64,000 nt of DNA from Candidatus Flexifilum affinis (lineage in GTDB: Bacteria > Chloroflexota > Anaerolineae > Aggregatilineales > Phototrophicaceae): NCBI GenBank assembly GCA_016713325.1, contig JADJPJ010000095.1, positions 124,001 to 188,000 of the forward strand. Direction: 5' to 3'. This document shows, piece after piece, positions 48,129 through 57,943 of this stretch. How positions within the stretch are numbered: the stretch's first letter is position 1; each line of letters starts with the position of its first letter. The position numbers were made by a program, and so were the translations under genes. The notes under the pieces are model-generated. The model searched no databases. It had not been told where the DNA came from and saw only the letters and a program-made list of their open reading frames with translations.

Positions 48129-48383
48129 TCATGTCTTTCCGGAAAGCTTCAGACGCGTCTTGGCTTTCAGCAGCGTCATCATGTCGTCGGCGCGAATGAA
48201 ATCGTACATCTCCAGCTGCTCATCGAAGGTCAGGGCGTCTTCACGATTCTGTTCGAGGAGTTGCGCGGCGCGCTCCTCAAGCTCCGGAGGCAGACGGAAA
48301 TTCAGAATCGCCTGCGGATCGGGATCGCTTGAAATGAAATCCGTAATCACATCAAAGACTGTTCGTGCAGCAGCGTGCTGCAT
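48129..48383 (-). CDS. Small helical protein of unknown function
   Basis: The protein has 84 residues. The ATG at 48383 has GAGGAG upstream and is preferred to an upstream start. It has charged amphipathic helices with ILNFRLPPELEERAAQLLEQ and FIRADDMMTLLKAKTRLKLS. Small proteins of this style are common in cyanobacteria and Chloroflexota, sometimes near mobile genes, and may be antitoxin-like. No partner toxin is adjacent. Not recognised with confidence. Confidence 0.6.
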   Translation of the reverse strand: MQHAAARTVFDVITDFISSDPDPQAILNFRLPPELEERAAQLLEQNREDALTFDEQLEMYDFIRADDMMTLLKAKTRLKLSGKT

Positions 48384-48474
48384 GTGCTCGCTCCTCAAAC
48401 CTGAACTATCCTGATTGTACAACAGGAAAGGAGGGCGAAAAACAGCACTGTCTGCAACCTGGAGGAACGCGTCA

Positions 48475-49050
48475 TTACCCCATCGCGGGGAGCATGGCAG
48501 CGGCAGACGCGGCGGCCTGCTCGTCCTCGTGGAGCAAAATCAGGTACCAGCCAAGGAACAACAGCAGCGGCGGCGCTTTCTCCGTGAGCACGTCGGTCGG
48601 GATGTCCGGGTCGAGGCTGATCTCGCCGCGCGTGCTCCAGCCGGACTTGATCTCGATGCCGAGGATCGGGCTGCCGTCGGGGAGCGCCCAGACCCAGCGG
48701 GTCGCTTTGAAGACGCGGGTGTGGCGGGTAAAGGTGAAGACGCGGCCATCCGGGTAGGTGAGGGTGCCCTCGAAGCCCTTTGGCTCGAACACGGCGGGCT
48801 CTTCGCCGGTGCCGACGGAGCGGATGGTTATCTGCGGCCGCTTGAAGAGGCGGGGTTTGTATTCCAGAAGCCAGTGACTGCCGGGGGCATCAACCTCGAC
48901 GGCCGAGCGCCACCCGCCCCTGCGGGTAATGGACGCCAGCACTTCCCCGTCGCTGGTCCGAAGCTCGAAACGCGGCTTGTCGAACAGGCGGCGCCGCCTG
49001 GCTTTCACCCAGCTCATGTCCTGCTGCTCAAGGTCGGCGAGCGTTTTCAC
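48475..49050 (-). CDS. LURP-one-related/tubby-like protein
   Basis: It has about 191 residues from the GTG at 49050, behind GGAGAGG. It has a regular beta pattern (FELRTSDGEVLASITRRGGW, WLLEYKPRLFKRPQITIRSV, RVFTFTRHTRVFKATRWVWA), as in LURP-one-related/phospholipid-scramblase-like barrels, and a hydrophobic helix near the end (APPLLLFLGWYLILL) with LPAMG at the tail. Family assignment is by eye. Membrane-related function is inferred. Confidence 0.5.
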   Translation of the reverse strand: MKTLADLEQQDMSWVKARRRRLFDKPRFELRTSDGEVLASITRRGGWRSAVEVDAPGSHWLLEYKPRLFKRPQITIRSVGTGEEPAVFEPKGFEGTLTYPDGRVFTFTRHTRVFKATRWVWALPDGSPILGIEIKSGWSTRGEISLDPDIPTDVLTEKAPPLLLFLGWYLILLHEDEQAAASAAAMLPAMG

Positions 49051-49419
49051 GATCCCTCTCCTTGTCGATCGCCTTACATTGATCCTGTACGCAGGAGGAG
49101 GATCGGCCGTTGCAAAAAACGTCGAAAGCGCATACAAACGAGAAGCCACAGGGTTGGAGATGAATGATGACAACGTGCGACCAGGGATAACCTGCCGCCA
49201 CTGTTTGAAGCCATTCGGCCAGGCAAAGACCCTCCCGCTGGAGGGGTTGCTCTCCCAGGGGCATGGGTTGGTCCCTTCAGTGGACCTGTCGTTTCACTAG
49301 CCGACGCGCTTTAGCCGTCGGCGGAGAGACAGAATCGGTGAAGTCGGGCTTCAATCAACATGGTCAACATGTGGCACAATGTGCTCCGATAGTCTGAAGC
49401 ATTCGCATCGGAATCGACT
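49051..49419. other. Intergenic region between divergent units
   Basis: No gene seen. Hairpins CCGACG/CGTCGG at 49301-49321 and ACATGTTGACCATG-like palindrome near 49360 lie before ccmA. GATAGTCT near 49388 could be a -10 box. No recognised RNA. Confidence 0.4.
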
Positions 49420-50133
49420 TTGACAGAAACCGCACTGATTACCATTCGCAAACTCGTCAAGACGTTTGGCGCGCTGCCGGTGCTGCGCAGCATCGACCTG
49501 GACATGCAGCGCGGCGACGCCGTGGCCCTGCTCGGCGCCAACGGCAGCGGCAAATCCACCCTGCTCCGGCTGATCGGCGGGCTGAGCAAGGCCACCTCCG
49601 GCGAAATTCGCGTCGGCGGCTGGGAGCTGCCCCGCGAGGCCCACGCCATTCGCGCGCAGATCGGGCTGGTGGCCCATCGCACGCTGGTCTATGACAACCT
49701 GACGGCGCGGGAGAACCTGCGCTTTTTCGGCCGGCTGTACAACCTGACGGATGTCGACGCCCATATCGAGCGCGGGCTGGCGCGCGTCGGGCTGGCGCGC
49801 CGCGCCGACGACGTCGCCCGCACCTTCTCGCGCGGGATGCAGCAGCGCCTGGCCATCGCCCGCGCCCTGCTGCACGACCCGGCTGTCCTGCTGCTCGACG
49901 AGCCGTACACCGGCCTGGACGTCAGCGCGGCGGAGGTGCTGGACACCATCGTCCTCGAAGCGCGCGGCGAAGGCCGGACCATCCTCATGACCACGCACGA
50001 ACTCGACCGGGCGGCGCGGCTGGCGACGCGGGCCATCATCCTGGCCAAGGGCAAGGTCGGCTTCGACGGCCCCATGCCCGAGGACCTACCCGCCGCCTAC
50101 CGCCAAATCGTCGGCACCGTATCCACCGGCTGA
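49420..50133 (+). CDS. ccmA: Heme exporter ATP-binding protein CcmA
   Basis: It has 237 residues, TTG start. The ABC motifs are Walker A LLGANGSGKSTLLRLI, signature FSRGMQQRLAIARALLH (the FSRGM variant typical of CcmA), Walker B AVLLLDEPYTGLD, and the switch His in MTTHELDRA. CcmAB drives heme handling in cytochrome c maturation. It is 14 bases before ccmB, with ccmC and ccmD 2.1 kb on, interrupted by a reverse-strand gene and repeats. Confidence 0.92.
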   Translation: MTETALITIRKLVKTFGALPVLRSIDLDMQRGDAVALLGANGSGKSTLLRLIGGLSKATSGEIRVGGWELPREAHAIRAQIGLVAHRTLVYDNLTARENLRFFGRLYNLTDVDAHIERGLARVGLARRADDVARTFSRGMQQRLAIARALLHDPAVLLLDEPYTGLDVSAAEVLDTIVLEARGEGRTILMTTHELDRAARLATRAIILAKGKVGFDGPMPEDLPAAYRQIVGTVSTG

Positions 50134-50147
50134 CCGGGAGATCCCTT

Positions 50148-50825
50148 GTGAAAACACCGTTCCTGCAAAGCGCGCTGGCCATTGCGCGCAAAGATTTCCT
50201 GGCCGAACTGCGCAGCCGCGAACTGGTCGGCGGGATGGGCCTGTTCGTCCTGCTGAGCGTGCTCGTCTTCAGCTTCGCCCTGGAGCTAAACCGCCAGGCG
50301 CGCTCCGAGACAGTCGGCGGCGTGCTGTGGGTGACCGTCGTCTTCGCCAGCATCCTGGGGCTGAACCGCAGCATGGCCATGGAGCGCGAACAGGGCAACT
50401 TCGAAGCCCTGCTGATCGCCCCCATCGACCGGGCGGCCATGTACGTCGGCAAGCTGATCGGCAACTACGTCTTCACGGTGGCGGTGTCGCTGCCGCTGCT
50501 GCTGGTCATGACCATCCTCTACAACGTGGCGGTGATCACCCCGGAGGTGGTCGGCGTGCTGCTGCTGGGTGCGTTTGGCATGACGGTGGTGGGCACGCTG
50601 CTGGCGGCCATGACCGTGCAGACGCGATCCCGCGAGGCGCTGCTGCCGATCATCATGCTGCCGATCGTGCTGCCGGCGCTGCTGGCCTCCGTGCGGGCGA
50701 CCAACGCCATCCTCAGCCGCGCGCCGGCGGAGCAGTGGTCGGACTGGGTGCTGATCCTGCTCGTGCTGGATGTGATCTATCTGGTGATGTGTCTGCTGAC
50801 CTTCGGGTTTGTGGTGGAGGAGTAA
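50148..50825 (+). CDS. ccmB: Heme exporter membrane subunit CcmB
   Basis: It has 225 residues with six membrane helices. IARKDFLAELRSRELVGGMG is the typical opening, followed by LNRSMAMEREQGNFEALLIA and MYVGKLIGNYVFTVAVSLPL, the CcmB pattern. The final helix ends FGFVVEE. It is the ABC partner of CcmA. Confidence 0.95.
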   Translation: MKTPFLQSALAIARKDFLAELRSRELVGGMGLFVLLSVLVFSFALELNRQARSETVGGVLWVTVVFASILGLNRSMAMEREQGNFEALLIAPIDRAAMYVGKLIGNYVFTVAVSLPLLLVMTILYNVAVITPEVVGVLLLGAFGMTVVGTLLAAMTVQTRSREALLPIIMLPIVLPALLASVRATNAILSRAPAEQWSDWVLILLVLDVIYLVMCLLTFGFVVEE

Positions 50826-50861
50826 CCCTCATCCCCCTGACCCTCCTTACAGGGGGCAGGT

Positions 50862-50950
50862 TTTCAACGGATCGATGCATGGGCGGGTGGCGTAGGGACG
50901 CGATTTTTCGCGTCCATCACATCAGAGGCCAAGAATGGCGTCCCAATAAC
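50862..50950. repeat. Dispersed intergenic repeat, GTAGGGACGCG family, copy B
   Basis: AGGTTTTCAACGGAT, then GTAGGGACGCGATTTTTCGC, then GCGTCCATCA and AATGGCGTCCC, in the order of copy A at 28300-28406. It is part of a 506-base repeat-filled gap (50826-51331), otherwise empty. Small copies follow at 51065 and 51181. Confidence 0.65.
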
Positions 50951-51226
50951 CAAAACATCATTTACTTCGACCATAAAAGCCCTACCCCTATAGTTGGCGC
51001 CCTCTCCCACGCAAGCGTGTGAGCAAGCTCGCCATAGCATGGGAACTGGTTGCGAGGATCGGACGTAGGGACGCGCTACTGCGCGTCCGGCTCGTTGTCC
51101 CGTGTTATTCTTCCCCCGCCAATGCCGCGTCCGCCATCCGCTTACCCACCGGCTGAATGCTCATGGACGAAATACGACGACGTAGGGGCGGTTCGCGAAC
51201 CGCCCCTGGTCCTCCACAGATAGTTG

Positions 51227-51272
51227 CCCCTCTTCCACGCGAGCGTGCGAGCACGCTCGCGTGGAAGAGGGG
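51227..51272. repeat. Perfect 22-bp inverted repeat (46 bp hairpin)
   Basis: Left arm 51227-51248, 2-base spacer, right arm 51251-51272; the arms are exactly complementary. The outer part is CCCCTCTTCCACGC, the inner part GAGCGTGC. It is the best-preserved member of the CCCTCTCC palindrome family in this window. Confidence 0.8.
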
Positions 51273-51331
51273 CTTAGGGATTGAGGGGGCCCATCAATAC
51301 CCCCTCGCGCCCATGGATACAAACCCGACGC

Positions 51332-52051
51332 TTAGCTGACCACAGTTGTCGGCAGCGGCTGACCGTTCCACGGTGCCTGATAGGACGGCTGGAGCGCATC
51401 CGACCGGACCCACAGCAGCGGACTCTGGCAGGCCAGCCAGACCTGGGAATACTCGCCGGTCGTGTCGACGCCGATCACATAGTACGTGCCGGGGTTGAGG
51501 ATCACACCGGGTGAGGACTTATCGGCGGCGGGACCCCAGTAGGCCTGCGCGCCCAGCGGAGCGTCACCCATCACTGCACCGCTGGGGAGCGGGTTCGGGC
51601 AGTTGGCCGTCGGGGCCGGTACGCCATTGACCAGAGACAGCACGGCGCCGGTGGTGCAGTCCCATGTCATGGTGCTGATGTAGGCGACGCCGCCAGTGTA
51701 GTTGGGTCCGTTGTAGGTCGTCACCGAAAGCGTCACCGGCGTATTGGCCGGCAGAACGTAGGGATCGGTGAAGACGGTAAATCCGTACGTGCCGACACCC
51801 TGGAAGTTTGTATCCTGTGTGTACCCGAGATTGGGGAAGCCCGGCGCGCTGTACGTTCCCAGCTCAGAAGCGAACATCGGCGCGGGAACATTGATCTCGA
51901 CGCCCGGGATGAACACATTATCGTCGGCGCAGACCCCTGCTGCGCCCAGATTGAGCTGCCAGGATGGCGCGGGACCGAGGGCGAAGGCGACCAGTACCGA
52001 GCTGAGAAGCACAAGCGCGACGACAGTGACAGCAACGACTTTCCTATTCAT
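51332..52051 (-). CDS. Secreted protein with shared C-terminal module (family 1, copy B)
   Basis: It has 239 residues. The ATG at 52051 has GGGAGGGAAAC upstream. The signal is VVAVTVVALVLLSSVLVAFA. A variable middle (Cys in AAGVCADDNVF and TMTWDCTTGA) leads into the tail: DAPLGAQAYWGPAADKSSPG, then LNPGTYYVIGVDTTGEYSQV, LACQSPLLWVRSDALQPSYQ, ending NGQPLPTTVVS. The tail matches copy A at 44313. It reads against the ccm genes and sits between ccmB and ccmC, so it was probably inserted there. Confidence 0.6.
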   Translation of the reverse strand: MNRKVVAVTVVALVLLSSVLVAFALGPAPSWQLNLGAAGVCADDNVFIPGVEINVPAPMFASELGTYSAPGFPNLGYTQDTNFQGVGTYGFTVFTDPYVLPANTPVTLSVTTYNGPNYTGGVAYISTMTWDCTTGAVLSLVNGVPAPTANCPNPLPSGAVMGDAPLGAQAYWGPAADKSSPGVILNPGTYYVIGVDTTGEYSQVWLACQSPLLWVRSDALQPSYQAPWNGQPLPTTVVS

Positions 52052-52271
52052 GTTTCCCTCCCACGTGGGTGGCAGAAGCTTCACGTTATCTATACTGTAA
52101 TCTTGTTTTGGGATTTGATGCAACATCTCTTTGGCCAGGTGCCGGCCAGCGGCGAAGAAGGTTCGCGCGCCTGTTGAGAAAGGCTCTCCAGACTCCCGAT
52201 CGAATCGTTGCGCTTTCTGACAGAAATGCTAAGATTTATGCAGATTCTAGGTGAGTTGGAGCACATCTCTC

Positions 52272-53036
52272 ATGACCGCAATCCCGAATCCGCGGGCCGC
52301 GATGCCTGCTGGGTCCGCGCCGGCCACGGCGTCGCGCACCCCTCTCCTGCTCAGCCTGCTGACAGTGGTGACGATCATCGCCGTGCTCATCGGGCTGTAT
52401 TTCGCGCTGGTGCACGCGGGCACCGATCTCGAACAGGGCGAGGTGCAGCGCATCTTCTACATCCACATCTCCGCCTTCGCCGGGGCCTTCGTTGCCTTTC
52501 TGGCGGCGGTGGTCGGTGGCGCGGCCTACCTGATCACCCGCAACCCCCGCTGGGACGGGCTGGCGGTGGCCGGCATCGAAGTCGGGCTGACGCTGGCGGT
52601 GGCCAACCTGGTCACCGGCTCGATCTGGGCGCGGCCGATCTGGAACACCTGGTGGACGTGGGACCCTCGCCTGGTCAGTGACGCCATCATGTGCCTGACC
52701 TACGCCGCCTACCTGATGCTGCGCCAGGGCATCGAAAACCCGGATACCCGCCGACGCTTCGCCTCGGTGTACGGCATCTTCGCCTTTCTGACGGTGATCA
52801 TCACCCTGATCATCATCCGCATCCGCCCCGACACCATTCACCCGGCAGTCATCGGCCCCAGCCCGCAGAATGCCGAGGGCGGCTTCGGTCTGACCGACAG
52901 CATGATCACGGCGATGGGCATCAACATGGTGGTGTGGAGCGTCTTCGTGCCGGCCGCGCTGATCTGGTGGCGCCTTCGGCTGGAAGGCCTGGCCGACCGG
53001 GTGCACGCGCTGCGCGCCCGCTTGCAGGAGGAGTAG
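52272..53036 (+). CDS. ccmC: Heme-handling cytochrome c maturation protein CcmC
   Basis: It has 254 residues from the ATG at 52272, with GGAG about ten bases upstream; the in-frame GTG at 52251 is an alternative. It has six membrane helices. The WWD heme motif is TWWTWDPRLVS. Conserved His residues lie in FYIHISAFAGAF and near DTIHPAVIGP. It delivers heme to CcmE. The ccmD-like gene starts three bases after it. Confidence 0.93.
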   Translation: MTAIPNPRAAMPAGSAPATASRTPLLLSLLTVVTIIAVLIGLYFALVHAGTDLEQGEVQRIFYIHISAFAGAFVAFLAAVVGGAAYLITRNPRWDGLAVAGIEVGLTLAVANLVTGSIWARPIWNTWWTWDPRLVSDAIMCLTYAAYLMLRQGIENPDTRRRFASVYGIFAFLTVIITLIIIRIRPDTIHPAVIGPSPQNAEGGFGLTDSMITAMGINMVVWSVFVPAALIWWRLRLEGLADRVHALRARLQEE

Positions 53037-53039
53037 GCG

Positions 53040-53183
53040 ATGCCTGAAACCGGAGAGTACCTGATCCTCGGCCTGGCGGCCGTGGGGGTGGTGGTTGGCG
53101 CGTTTCTGCTGTCGCTGGTCGTGCGTTTTCGCAACCTGCGCCGCGACATGAAGACGCTGGAGGACATCGCCAGCGAGGACTAA
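53040..53183 (+). CDS. ccmD: CcmD-like small membrane protein
   Basis: It has 47 residues. MPETGEYLILGLAAVGVVVG starts a single membrane helix, followed by a basic/acidic end RNLRRDMKTLEDIASED. The size, placement after ccmC and a short helical tail fit CcmD, which stabilises the CcmABC complex. Sequence alone is too short to prove it. Confidence 0.75.
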   Translation: MPETGEYLILGLAAVGVVVGAFLLSLVVRFRNLRRDMKTLEDIASED

Positions 53184-53244
53184 GCGGATCTGCCCATCCT
53201 CTCATTTTCTCGTGGGGGGCAAGCCGATGGCTCGCCCGCCCGTC

Positions 53245-53778
53245 TCAGACCCTCTTTCGCAGCCAGTACAGGATCGTGCCGCCATCCAGGCCGCGGATCG
53301 GGGCCAGCGCGCCGACCGACATCATCACACTTTCCAGCAGCCCCAGCCGCAGCAGCCAGGCGATCAGATCCCCGCGTTCGCCGGTGAGCAGCACCAGCAC
53401 GAGATACCCCACGCCGATAGCGCCGCTCAGGATCGGCCCGCCGAGCGCCCGCCGAATGTGAATGCGGCCGGGCAGCTTCGGTTCGTCCTTCGGGTAAACC
53501 GACATCGCCAGGATACCCAGCATGCCGACCCGCACGCCCTGCATTGGATAGCCCGTGCGTTTCGCGGCGTAGGCATGCCCCAGATGATGCAGCAGTTCGA
53601 GCGCCCAGTGCTGCGCCACGCCCAGGATCGCGCCGAGTAACGCCTCGACCAGCGGCAGCCCGAGCAGCAGACCGATTCCGAACAGGATGGCGCCAATCAC
53701 CAGCGTCCCGATGACGGTGGGTCTGGGCAGGATGGCGACGGAAAGACGGTAGAACGGACGGCTCGGCGCATTATTCAT
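53245..53778 (-). CDS. M50/site-2-protease-like membrane protein with altered metal motif
   Basis: It has 177 residues and about five membrane helices. ALELLHHLGHAYAAKRTGYP matches the metal-binding helix of site-2 proteases (usually HExxH), but the catalytic Glu is His here (HHLGH). The distal motif PIRGLDGGTILYW matches the usual LDGG with the metal-ligand Asp. So the fold and ligands remain while the general base is gone, suggesting a pseudo-protease or an alternative use. It lies on the strand opposite ccmCD. Confidence 0.65.
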   Translation of the reverse strand: MNNAPSRPFYRLSVAILPRPTVIGTLVIGAILFGIGLLLGLPLVEALLGAILGVAQHWALELLHHLGHAYAAKRTGYPMQGVRVGMLGILAMSVYPKDEPKLPGRIHIRRALGGPILSGAIGVGYLVLVLLTGERGDLIAWLLRLGLLESVMMSVGALAPIRGLDGGTILYWLRKRV

Positions 53779-53848
53779 GATCTGTCCCCGTGGGCTGCGC
53801 TCGGCGAAGGCGGTGCTGTTTCACAATTGCTGTTTCACAGGCAGTGTT

Positions 53849-56800
53849 TCACGGATTATAGAGCATCCGCTGCGCGCGCCCGCGGTCGTAGGCCGTCTCC
53901 AGGCGTTCGAACAGCGCGATGGCCCGGCGCAGCAGCGCCTCTCGCTGTGGATCGGTGCGGTGCAGGTGGCGCGCCAGCTCGATGCAGGCCAGCCCTTCGT
54001 CGTAAGGCATACCCAGCTTCACCGCCTCGTTGACCGACCGGTTGCCCAGGCGGACGGCCGCTCCCATGTTGCCTTCCAGCCGCTGGCGCCACCCGGCCAG
54101 GGACAGGTAGCGTGGGTGCGCCAGGCGGAAGATCGCAGCATAGCGTCCCAGCGTGTTGAGCGCCTGCTCCGCCTTGAGGATCGCATCCGGGTCGCCGTAG
54201 GTCTCCCAGCGGACCAGGTAGTATTCGGTGACCGCATTGAACGCCTCGATCATCCCGAAGGAAGTCTGCGGCGTCTCGATCAGCGCCGCCAGTACCTGCT
54301 CGACATAAGGACGGGCAGCCTCCATCTCGTTCTCGCACAGGTAGGCTTTGGCGATGGCGCCCAGGCACCAGACGCCGTTGATCTGGTCGTTGATCCTGAC
54401 GTACGTTTCATAGCCGCGCTGGAAGGTCGCGCGCGCTTCCTCGAAATCGCCTTTGCGCAGGGCGAAGCGGCCGATGTTGTCCAGCGCCCAGCCCAGACTC
54501 TGCGCGTCGTTGTAGCGCACCGCCAGTTCATGCAGTTCGTCGTTGATGCGGCGCGTATCGTCCCAGCGCCCCTGGTAGTAGTACACGCCGGCCAGGCTGA
54601 CCAGCGACTCTTCCAGGCGGCGGATGTTGCCGGTGCTGCGCGCCAGGGTCCGGCAGCGCAGCAGGCGCTGCTCGGCGTTGGGTAGATCGGCGGCGATCGT
54701 CGCGCTCAGCCCGATGCACAGGGAGGCCCACATCACCACGCTCGCATCGTTCACGCCCACCAGCGCCTGATCGGCGCGGCGGGAGAAGGCGCGAGAGAGG
54801 CGGGGCTGGAAGGACGCCAGGGCGATGGCTGCCGTCGCATAACTGCGGGCCCGTTCCAACTGCCGCTCGCTGCTGACCGTCTCGGCCAGATTCACGCCCA
54901 GGTAGGCATAGTAGGCGGTCTCAGTGCGCAGATTCTGGAAGTAGTGAATCATCACCAGCCGCTCGAACAGGCTGAGGGCGTTCAGGCGGCGGTTCTCGTC
55001 GCGTTCGCGCACCGGCAGGACGCGACGGAGCGGTGCGACCACCATGTACACCAGCAGGAACGGCAGCATTTGGCGCTGGCGGCTGGCGCCATCGAAGAGC
55101 GCGTAGCCGAGCGCGGAAAGCGCCCGCAGACCGATCTCGCGCGCCCGGTCGAGCTGCCCCAGGTTGTAATGCGCCTCATTGGCCTGGGCCAGCAGCATGG
55201 CGCTGCGCTCCGGGTCGTCTTTCAGCAGCATGCGCGCCCGCGCGATGTACTCCAGCGCCCGATCGTACAGGCCGTTGGCCAGGGCGACGCGTACTGCACG
55301 GTCCAGCGCCTGGGCCTCGCACGCCGCGTTTTCGGCATCGCGCCAGTGGTTGGCCAGGGCGCCCGCCCGCTGGCCCAGTTCGCTGTCGTCGACGTAGACC
55401 GTTTCAATGGCCCGGGCGACGATCGCGCTCAGCGCCGGCATCTCGCCGCGCTGCATCACGTCGATCACCAGCACATCGCGCAGCTTATCGTGGGTGAAGC
55501 GCCACTGCCCGTCGAAGATCTCCAGCGCGGCGGCGTTGCTGCACGCGGTCAGCCAGGCGTCCAGGTTGGCGCCGGCCCGCAGGAGCGGCTCGGCGCGCCA
55601 GATGGCCTCCATCACCTTGAGATCCAGCTCGCGCCCGGCCACCGCCGCCACCTCCAGCAGCGCGCGGGCATCGTCGGAGACGCGGCTCAGGCGCCGCCGC
55701 AGCACGGCCTCGATGCCGCCGGCCACGGTGCGGAAGGGCAGCGTCTGCGATCCGATGCGGTCGAGTGTCCCCGCCTCTTCGGCCATGGTGCGCACGGCCT
55801 CGATGATGAACAGGACGTTGCCCTCGGTCTCCTGCCCCAGCACGTCGATCAGCGTGGGGTTGGCATTATCGCCCAGCATCGACCGCCCCAACTGCGCGAT
55901 CTCGCGGTGCACCAGCCGGCCCAGCTTGATCGGCACCATCTCCGGAAGCTGATCGGGCAGGGAATCGGCCTCGTCGATGCGGTAGCTGCCGATGATCAGC
56001 AGCGGCAGCTCGACGGCCAGCGGCAGCAGAGTCTGGAGTGCATCGAGGCTTTCGCGCGCCCAGTGCAGATCTTCCACCAGCAGCAGGGTGGGCATCGTCT
56101 GTACGCGGAAGATCTCGGCGATCGTGCGCAGCAGGCGGCGGTGGTTTTCGAGCGAGTTGAGCGGCGGCACCTCCGGGATCGGCCGTCCCAGCAGCGCGTC
56201 GATGTCCGGCACGATGTCCTTGAGCACGCCCGCCTGAAAGTCGGTCAGCGGCGTGGTCAGCGCCAGACGGCGCACCGGGTCGCGCCACATCTGGTAAAAC
56301 GCGCCGCCGCGCTCCACCGCGTGCCCCCACAGTACCTGGACGCCCGTCGTCAGGGCGTGCACCCGCAGTTCGTTGAGCAGGCGCGACTTGCCGATGCCGC
56401 TCTCGCCGCCAATCAGGTAGGCGCTTCCCTGCCCGGCCCGCATGCGGACCAGTGCCTCCCGCAGACTGTCCAGCTCGCGCGACCGCCCGACGAACTGCGC
56501 GGCTTGCAGGAAGCTGTCGCGCACATCCTCGCTTTCGCGCTGCACGGGCAGGCCGGCCGCCGCCAGCCGCTCGATCACCTCGCGGGCATCGAACCCGCGC
56601 TGGGCCGGCGACTTTTCCAGCAGGCCGCCGACGATACCGCCCAGCGTCGGGGCGCTCGTCAGGATCAACTGCCCGGACTCTTCGGCGTCGTCCGGTGTGA
56701 TGAAGATCAGCTCCGCCGGCGGAACCAGGAAGGTCACCGGCGGCTGCTCCGCTGGCGGCTCCTGGGTTGAGTCGAACAACCCCATCTGCATCGTGGTCGG

Positions 56801-57805
56801 TGGAATGGCCGGCGGCGCCGGCTTCAGATCGAGCATGTCCACCGGTTGGGTGGTGGGCGGGACCTCCGAGGTCGCCAGCGGAGCCGCCGAGGTCGTCGCA
56901 GGCGGCTCCTGCGTCGCCAGATCGGACACGGTGACGCGCAGCGTCGTCGCGGCAGGGGCGGCTGTCTCTGCGGCATCCGTCGTCAGGATGAGCATCGTTG
57001 GGGGCGACGGCTGCGCCGAAGTGAGTTCCGAGACGTCCAGCAGATAGATCGGCGTCAGATCCGCTTCGACGCGCAGCACGCCCTGGATGAGCGTAGCGAT
57101 GGTGGAGCGGTCGAACGGATAATGGCCGGCGAGCAGTTCGTAGGCGATGACGCCGACCGCGTAGAGATCGCTGGCCTCACTGACCCGCCCGCCCTGGAGC
57201 AGCTCCGGGGCCATATAGGTGAGCGTGCCGGCGGTGGTCAGCGCCACCGAGTCTTGACCCGGCTCGATGTGCTGGCGCAGCGAGGACAGGCCGAAATCGA
57301 CCACGCGCACGCTGCCGTCGGCGCTGACCAGGACGTTTTCCGGCTTCAGGTCACAGTGCAGAATGTCACGCCGGTGCAGGTAGACCAGCGCCTCCAGAAG
57401 CTGTACCAGCAGGCGGATCTTCTCGGCCAGAGGCGCGTCTTTCCCGGCCTCCAGGATGGTGCGGGCATCCGTCAGCAGTTCCATGGTGTAGTACAACTGC
57501 GGTTCGTCGCTGTGGGTGGATCGTTCCACGCCGTAGTCGAGCACGCTGATGATGTTGGGGTGCCGCAGTGAGGCGAGAAGCTGAAATTCACGGGCGAGAT
57601 GGAGCGAGAGAATCTCGCCGTCGACCGGCGGAGTTGCATTGGGTCCGCCGCCGCCCGGCGAGACGCGCTTGAGGGCCACCATGGCGCCGGTCAGGCGGTC
57701 GTGCGCCTCGAAGACTGCGCCCATGCCTCCGGACCCGATACGACGGACCAGACGGTAGCGTCCATTGACGAGTTCGGCGGCGGTTTCGGGGGTTGCGAGT
57801 GTCAT
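53849..57805 (-). CDS. Ser/Thr protein kinase fused to an AAA/STAND ATPase with TPR tail
   Basis: It has 1318 residues. The kinase domain (about 15-265) has [14 protein letters not shown], Lys46 in [26 protein letters not shown] and a GTLTYMAPE activation segment. A linker of about 150 residues rich in Pro/Thr follows. The ATPase (about 430-760) has Walker [17 protein letters not shown] and Walker [17 protein letters not shown]. The rest are TPR-like helices. HCDLKP has Cys where most kinases have the Arg of HRD. It resembles PknK-type and cyclase-associated regulators but has no DNA-binding domain at the end. Confidence 0.88.
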   Translation of the reverse strand: MTLATPETAAELVNGRYRLVRRIGSGGMGAVFEAHDRLTGAMVALKRVSPGGGGPNATPPVDGEILSLHLAREFQLLASLRHPNIISVLDYGVERSTHSDEPQLYYTMELLTDARTILEAGKDAPLAEKIRLLVQLLEALVYLHRRDILHCDLKPENVLVSADGSVRVVDFGLSSLRQHIEPGQDSVALTTAGTLTYMAPELLQGGRVSEASDLYAVGVIAYELLAGHYPFDRSTIATLIQGVLRVEADLTPIYLLDVSELTSAQPSPPTMLILTTDAAETAAPAATTLRVTVSDLATQEPPATTSAAPLATSEVPPTTQPVDMLDLKPAPPAIPPTTMQMGLFDSTQEPPAEQPPVTFLVPPAELIFITPDDAEESGQLILTSAPTLGGIVGGLLEKSPAQRGFDAREVIERLAAAGLPVQRESEDVRDSFLQAAQFVGRSRELDSLREALVRMRAGQGSAYLIGGESGIGKSRLLNELRVHALTTGVQVLWGHAVERGGAFYQMWRDPVRRLALTTPLTDFQAGVLKDIVPDIDALLGRPIPEVPPLNSLENHRRLLRTIAEIFRVQTMPTLLLVEDLHWARESLDALQTLLPLAVELPLLIIGSYRIDEADSLPDQLPEMVPIKLGRLVHREIAQLGRSMLGDNANPTLIDVLGQETEGNVLFIIEAVRTMAEEAGTLDRIGSQTLPFRTVAGGIEAVLRRRLSRVSDDARALLEVAAVAGRELDLKVMEAIWRAEPLLRAGANLDAWLTACSNAAALEIFDGQWRFTHDKLRDVLVIDVMQRGEMPALSAIVARAIETVYVDDSELGQRAGALANHWRDAENAACEAQALDRAVRVALANGLYDRALEYIARARMLLKDDPERSAMLLAQANEAHYNLGQLDRAREIGLRALSALGYALFDGASRQRQMLPFLLVYMVVAPLRRVLPVRERDENRRLNALSLFERLVMIHYFQNLRTETAYYAYLGVNLAETVSSERQLERARSYATAAIALASFQPRLSRAFSRRADQALVGVNDASVVMWASLCIGLSATIAADLPNAEQRLLRCRTLARSTGNIRRLEESLVSLAGVYYYQGRWDDTRRINDELHELAVRYNDAQSLGWALDNIGRFALRKGDFEEARATFQRGYETYVRINDQINGVWCLGAIAKAYLCENEMEAARPYVEQVLAALIETPQTSFGMIEAFNAVTEYYLVRWETYGDPDAILKAEQALNTLGRYAAIFRLAHPRYLSLAGWRQRLEGNMGAAVRLGNRSVNEAVKLGMPYDEGLACIELARHLHRTDPQREALLRRAIALFERLETAYDRGRAQRMLYNP

Positions 57806-57879
57806 GTTTAGTTCAGACGCCAGAAATGAGAATTCTGTATGAATATACCACGATCGGTTTCCTCAGGCTCTCAAAGTGC

Positions 57880-57908
57880 TTGCGGAGTGGACTACAGTCC
57901 GTTATACT
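57880..57908 (+). promoter_or_regulatory. Promoter of the cysK transcript with an operator-like palindrome
   Basis: TTGCGG (57880-57885), 17-base spacer, TATACT (57903-57908). The spacer contains the perfect palindrome GGACTACAGTCC (57889-57900), a possible repressor site. Transcription would begin near 57915. Confidence 0.6.
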
Positions 57909-57943
57909 GATTTCATCAATCTGGCTCATCGAAATGTTCTTCT

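Noticed and set aside
48929..49300. Plus-strand frame across the LURP-like gene start
   Set aside because: No ribosome site or homology-like pattern; antisense to a better-supported gene.
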